Shown one piece after another: positions 61,601-64,000 of a DNA stretch of 64,000 nucleotides (position 1 is the first letter of the stretch; every line of letters starts with the position of its first letter). Below the pieces are notes generated by a model. The model had not been told where the DNA came from. It made no database searches and saw nothing but the letters and a program-made list of their open reading frames with translations. Where the stretch lies: the NCBI GenBank assembly GCA_030704615.1, contig CM060732.1, positions 60,369,053 to 60,433,052 on the forward strand, in the 5' to 3' direction. The translations under genes and the position numbers were made by a program. This stretch comes from Takakia lepidozioides (lineage: Eukaryota > Streptophyta > Takakiopsida > Takakiales > Takakiaceae).

Positions 61601-63772
61601 AGATCATACCCTGGGTTGTGCGGGTGCCCACTGCGTCAAATTCTGAAGAGCCTCAAAAACCTCTACCAAATTGCTCTGCTGACTGGGCATGTCAATGTCA
61701 CGCGTCACGATCCACTGAAATTACACGCCACATACGAGATGTCAATAGAAAATACAGAAGCAGACCTGCCAATAGAAACACTTCAAAACAGATGGAAAAG
61801 CATCTCTGACACAAGTGGAGATACTTACCACATCATAATTCAGGAACCTGTCCTCTGTAACTACTGCAAAGGTGTTTTGGTATGACCCTGTCAAATACAC
61901 AACAACCAATCCTTTCAGTTGTTTCCTAACATATCCTCTCCTTCCCTGTCACCCCGTTGATCTGGACCTTTCACATAAAAGTTTCGTTCGTTCTTTCTCT
62001 TGACCCATAAGTTCTTTGAGCTTTCCTCGGATGTAATAAAGCACCATTCATTTCATTTCTTGCTGTTTCTTTAGCCCAATTACGAGCAGTAGTTGCTTTT
62101 GGGCTGCTTTTTTACTTTCGTTTCATCTCCTCTCTCTTGCTTTTTCCAATTTTGTCCCATAAGCTCTTTGACCTTTCCGCAGACTTTATGAAGTACCATT
62201 TCATTTCATTTCTTATCAGAAGTCCACTAAGACCATTTCTTTTATCTTATGAATCCAGATTCTAGACCGTCATAGACAGAAAGGTAACCAAAAGAATACC
62301 TGTCAATGTGACATCTGAAAGCCTGAGGCCATGGTCCACCTTTTTAAAGCCCAGGTATATCATGGACCCCAACAGCGCCGCAAACACCACAACCTGGATA
62401 AATCTTGACAAGGTCAAACATAGTACTAACTTCAATGAAAACTACAACAAAGAACTAATATAGAACAAGAAAGACAGAAATGAATTGAAATGGAATGGAA
62501 CTTTATAACATCCGCCGAAAGCTCAAAGAGCTTATGGGACAAAAGAAAAGAAAGAAACAAGAAAGAATAAAAGACAGAGAGAAGCCAGAAGCAGCCCAAA
62601 AGCAACTACAAGAAATGAATGATATGAAATGGTACTTTATAATGTCCGTGGAAAGCTCAAAGAGCTTATGGGACAAAATGGAAAAATAAACATGAGAGTA
62701 GACAAAACCAGAGCCAAAAAAAAAACACATTATCATGTCCACGGAAAAGGACAATTGAAAGAAACAAATAGGAAACAAGAAATGAAATGAAATGGTGCTT
62801 TATAACGACGAGGAGAATCAAAGAGAAGGAGAAAGTTTTTAGGGAGAAAGGTTTTCTTCCACCCACCAAACACTTTTGTGGTCAACATACTGCCCAGAGA
62901 ATACATGCAAAATCTGCACTTTGATGGTTTGGGCTTTACCACAGTGACTTTAAAAACGTTGTTCTCGAAGAGAGGGGCATAATACTTGGCCACCCAGCGA
63001 GAAACTGCAGAGCTGCCCGTGCTTTCTTGGAAGCCTACATCTGTGACATCCACTGTAGAGCGTATTTGCTCCTTGACTGGTGATGTGCCTGCATAAGTCC
63101 CTGTGATTGCATTTCCCATGCACAACTACAGTTCTCAACACTTGACCTGAGCGCAACTTCATTGTCCAGCCTAGATCTTCATTCCTTTGTCACTCACGAA
63201 ATCCATAAATGGTGAACAGCTTGGTATGAATGCCTCTTCCTCAGACCACACCACCCCATGTGGAGGCCATCACCTTTGAAATTAATAATATGATGTGATG
63301 AGGATGTCACCAAACTTTCAAAGGGTGCAAAAGCTTGTAAAGCTGGTAACAAGTTTAGGGTGATAACAACATACCTTCAGGAGCGGGTCCCTTTTTCCGC
63401 ATTCCAAAAATTAACCATAAGTTGGGGTCATTCAAATGAGCCTGAAGATAAAAAAACGCTGGTCAGATTATCAAAATTCAAGTGCTGCGGCTTGGGGGGC
63501 GTGAGGGAACTTAGACACCCTCAGTTGTATATCATCATACCCAACATGTACATGGAGTAATCTCAAAGTACAAATGAACGTTAAGGAGGGAAAGCAAGGC
63601 GGTTATTAGGAGGCCAAAAAGCCCATGGGGGAGAGAAAGAAATATCTTATACCTTGACTCTTCGGGCATCAATGGCCATGACAGGCATGAAGATAAGGAG
63701 CATCCCAAGTGTATGGATGGTGGCTGTGAGGCCCATTTGCCAACAAAACCATTGCGCTATTGGCATTGGATT
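58668..63772 (-). CDS. Patched/NPC1-family RND membrane protein, 3' part
   Basis: Twelve minus-strand exons: 63772-63653, 63441-63375, 63100-62940, 62393-62300, 61863-61829, 61204-61051, 60768-60638, 60483-60291, 60002-59892, 59609-59581, 59165-59005, 58836-58668. They sum to 1425 nt, all phases match, and the stop is at 58668. The 5' exons lie beyond the window. The order matches the C-terminal half of Patched: end of the sterol-sensing helices (LGMLLIFMPVMAIDARRVK), a linker, VAKYYAPLF before helix 7 (VVVFAALLGSMIYLGF), and an extracellular loop with Cys. Then MYGYPFLYFEQYL (Patched has YPFLFWEQY), a helix block with VDLEVYGFIYIIGAKLNAL, GMASEFTYLARSFLVVDGTR and finally GVLAFLNGFVLLPVILSWIG. 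It is a proton- or ion-driven lipid/sterol transporter-type protein by family. It is closer to Patched than to NPC1 at YPFLYFEQY, but the exact subfamily is uncertain. Confidence 0.87.
59340..59460 (-). mobile_element. LINE 3'-end copy in intron
   Basis: The minus strand carries the same 3' end as the LINE at 27.6 kb: cataagctctttgagctttc followed by ctcggacgtca, with another tail start (ttaaagcaccatttcatta) at about 59435-59455. It lies in the intron between 59165 and 59581 of the Patched-like gene. Confidence 0.7.
61985..62215 (+). mobile_element. Two LINE-tail copies, plus orientation, in intron
   Basis: Copies ending at about 62060 and 62210, each reading cccataag(t/c)tctttga(g/c)ctttcc, a ttataaagcaccattt-like stretch and a (CATTT)n end. 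The second is preceded by gtagttgcttttgggctgctt. Confidence 0.75.
62480..62830 (-). mobile_element. Two or three LINE-tail copies, minus orientation, in intron
   Basis: Reverse-complement copies at about 62482-62611, 62615-62690 and 62785-62820, each with gaaatgg(a/t)(a/g)ctttataa, agctcaaagagcttatggga and GAAAT runs. The first also carries the reverse complement of gtagttgcttttgggctgctt. It forms an inverted pair with the plus copies at 62.08-62.21 kb, in the same intron of the Patched-like gene. Confidence 0.75.
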
Positions 63773-64000
63773 CTGCCAAATCACAGTCCAGTTAGTACAC
63801 AACATTCAGACATGTTATGCACAAAATCATTCAGAACAAGTCTGAGTTCGCGAGGCATTGCATTTCGACCACTAGAGGTTTTGTTTGTGATGTATCCGTG
63901 AACATTCCATACACTTTTTCATCTTCCAGTGGACATAATGGAGTTCCTTCAGGAAATACTGGTGTCACTTTGGAGATTCCTCATCCTTAGCAGAGCGTCC

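Overview
The window is nuclear DNA of a land plant. Its genes are split by short introns with GT/AG junctions. It holds three class III peroxidases, a plant DUF538 secreted protein, a plastid-type riboflavin synthase and a type II peroxiredoxin, between long stretches of decayed repeats. A Patched-like membrane protein and a retrotransposon-borne DNA methyltransferase with non-rearranged motif order are unusual for flowering plants. They point to a seed-free plant (bryophyte, lycophyte or similar), but the species cannot be named from sequence alone.

Layout. 1-3.4 kb: repeats and a dead Ty3/gypsy reverse transcriptase piece. 3.4-9.1 kb (minus): an 8-exon gene for a 675-residue coiled-coil protein I do not recognise. 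11.1-12.6 kb (minus): DUF538 gene. 13.8-16.2 kb (plus): peroxidase 1, whose distal catalytic His is Pro. 16.2-24.8 kb: no recognisable gene. 24.8-28.2 kb (plus): a tentative two-exon gene with a 5'-truncated LINE in its intron. 28.4-29.2 kb (plus): type II peroxiredoxin. 30.5-32.0 kb (minus): riboflavin synthase. 33.2-34.9 kb (plus): peroxidase 2. 36.5-48.3 kb: a decayed Ty3/gypsy LTR retrotransposon. 48.3-54.3 kb: AT-rich repeats. 54.3-56.1 kb (minus): peroxidase 3. 58.7-63.8 kb (minus): the 3' twelve exons of a Patched/NPC1-family RND membrane protein whose 5' end lies beyond the window.

The most notable object is the LTR element. Besides gag, protease, reverse transcriptase, RNase H and integrase it carries a C5-cytosine DNA methyltransferase domain between protease and reverse transcriptase, and a PHD-type zinc finger after the integrase. 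Its central 4.7 kb (gag end-protease-methyltransferase-RT-first residues of RNase H) is inverted relative to the rest, cutting RNase H in two. All three stops in the protease-methyltransferase-RT frame are C-to-T type. An 87-bp block of the terminal repeat sits on the unexpected side. The copy is dead.

The host genes do not form a pathway. The peroxidases are predicted secreted cell-wall haem enzymes, the peroxiredoxin a cytosolic thiol peroxidase and the riboflavin synthase the last step of flavin synthesis in plastids. Exon borders were read by eye from splice signals and frame continuity; in each multi-exon model the exon lengths sum to a multiple of three.
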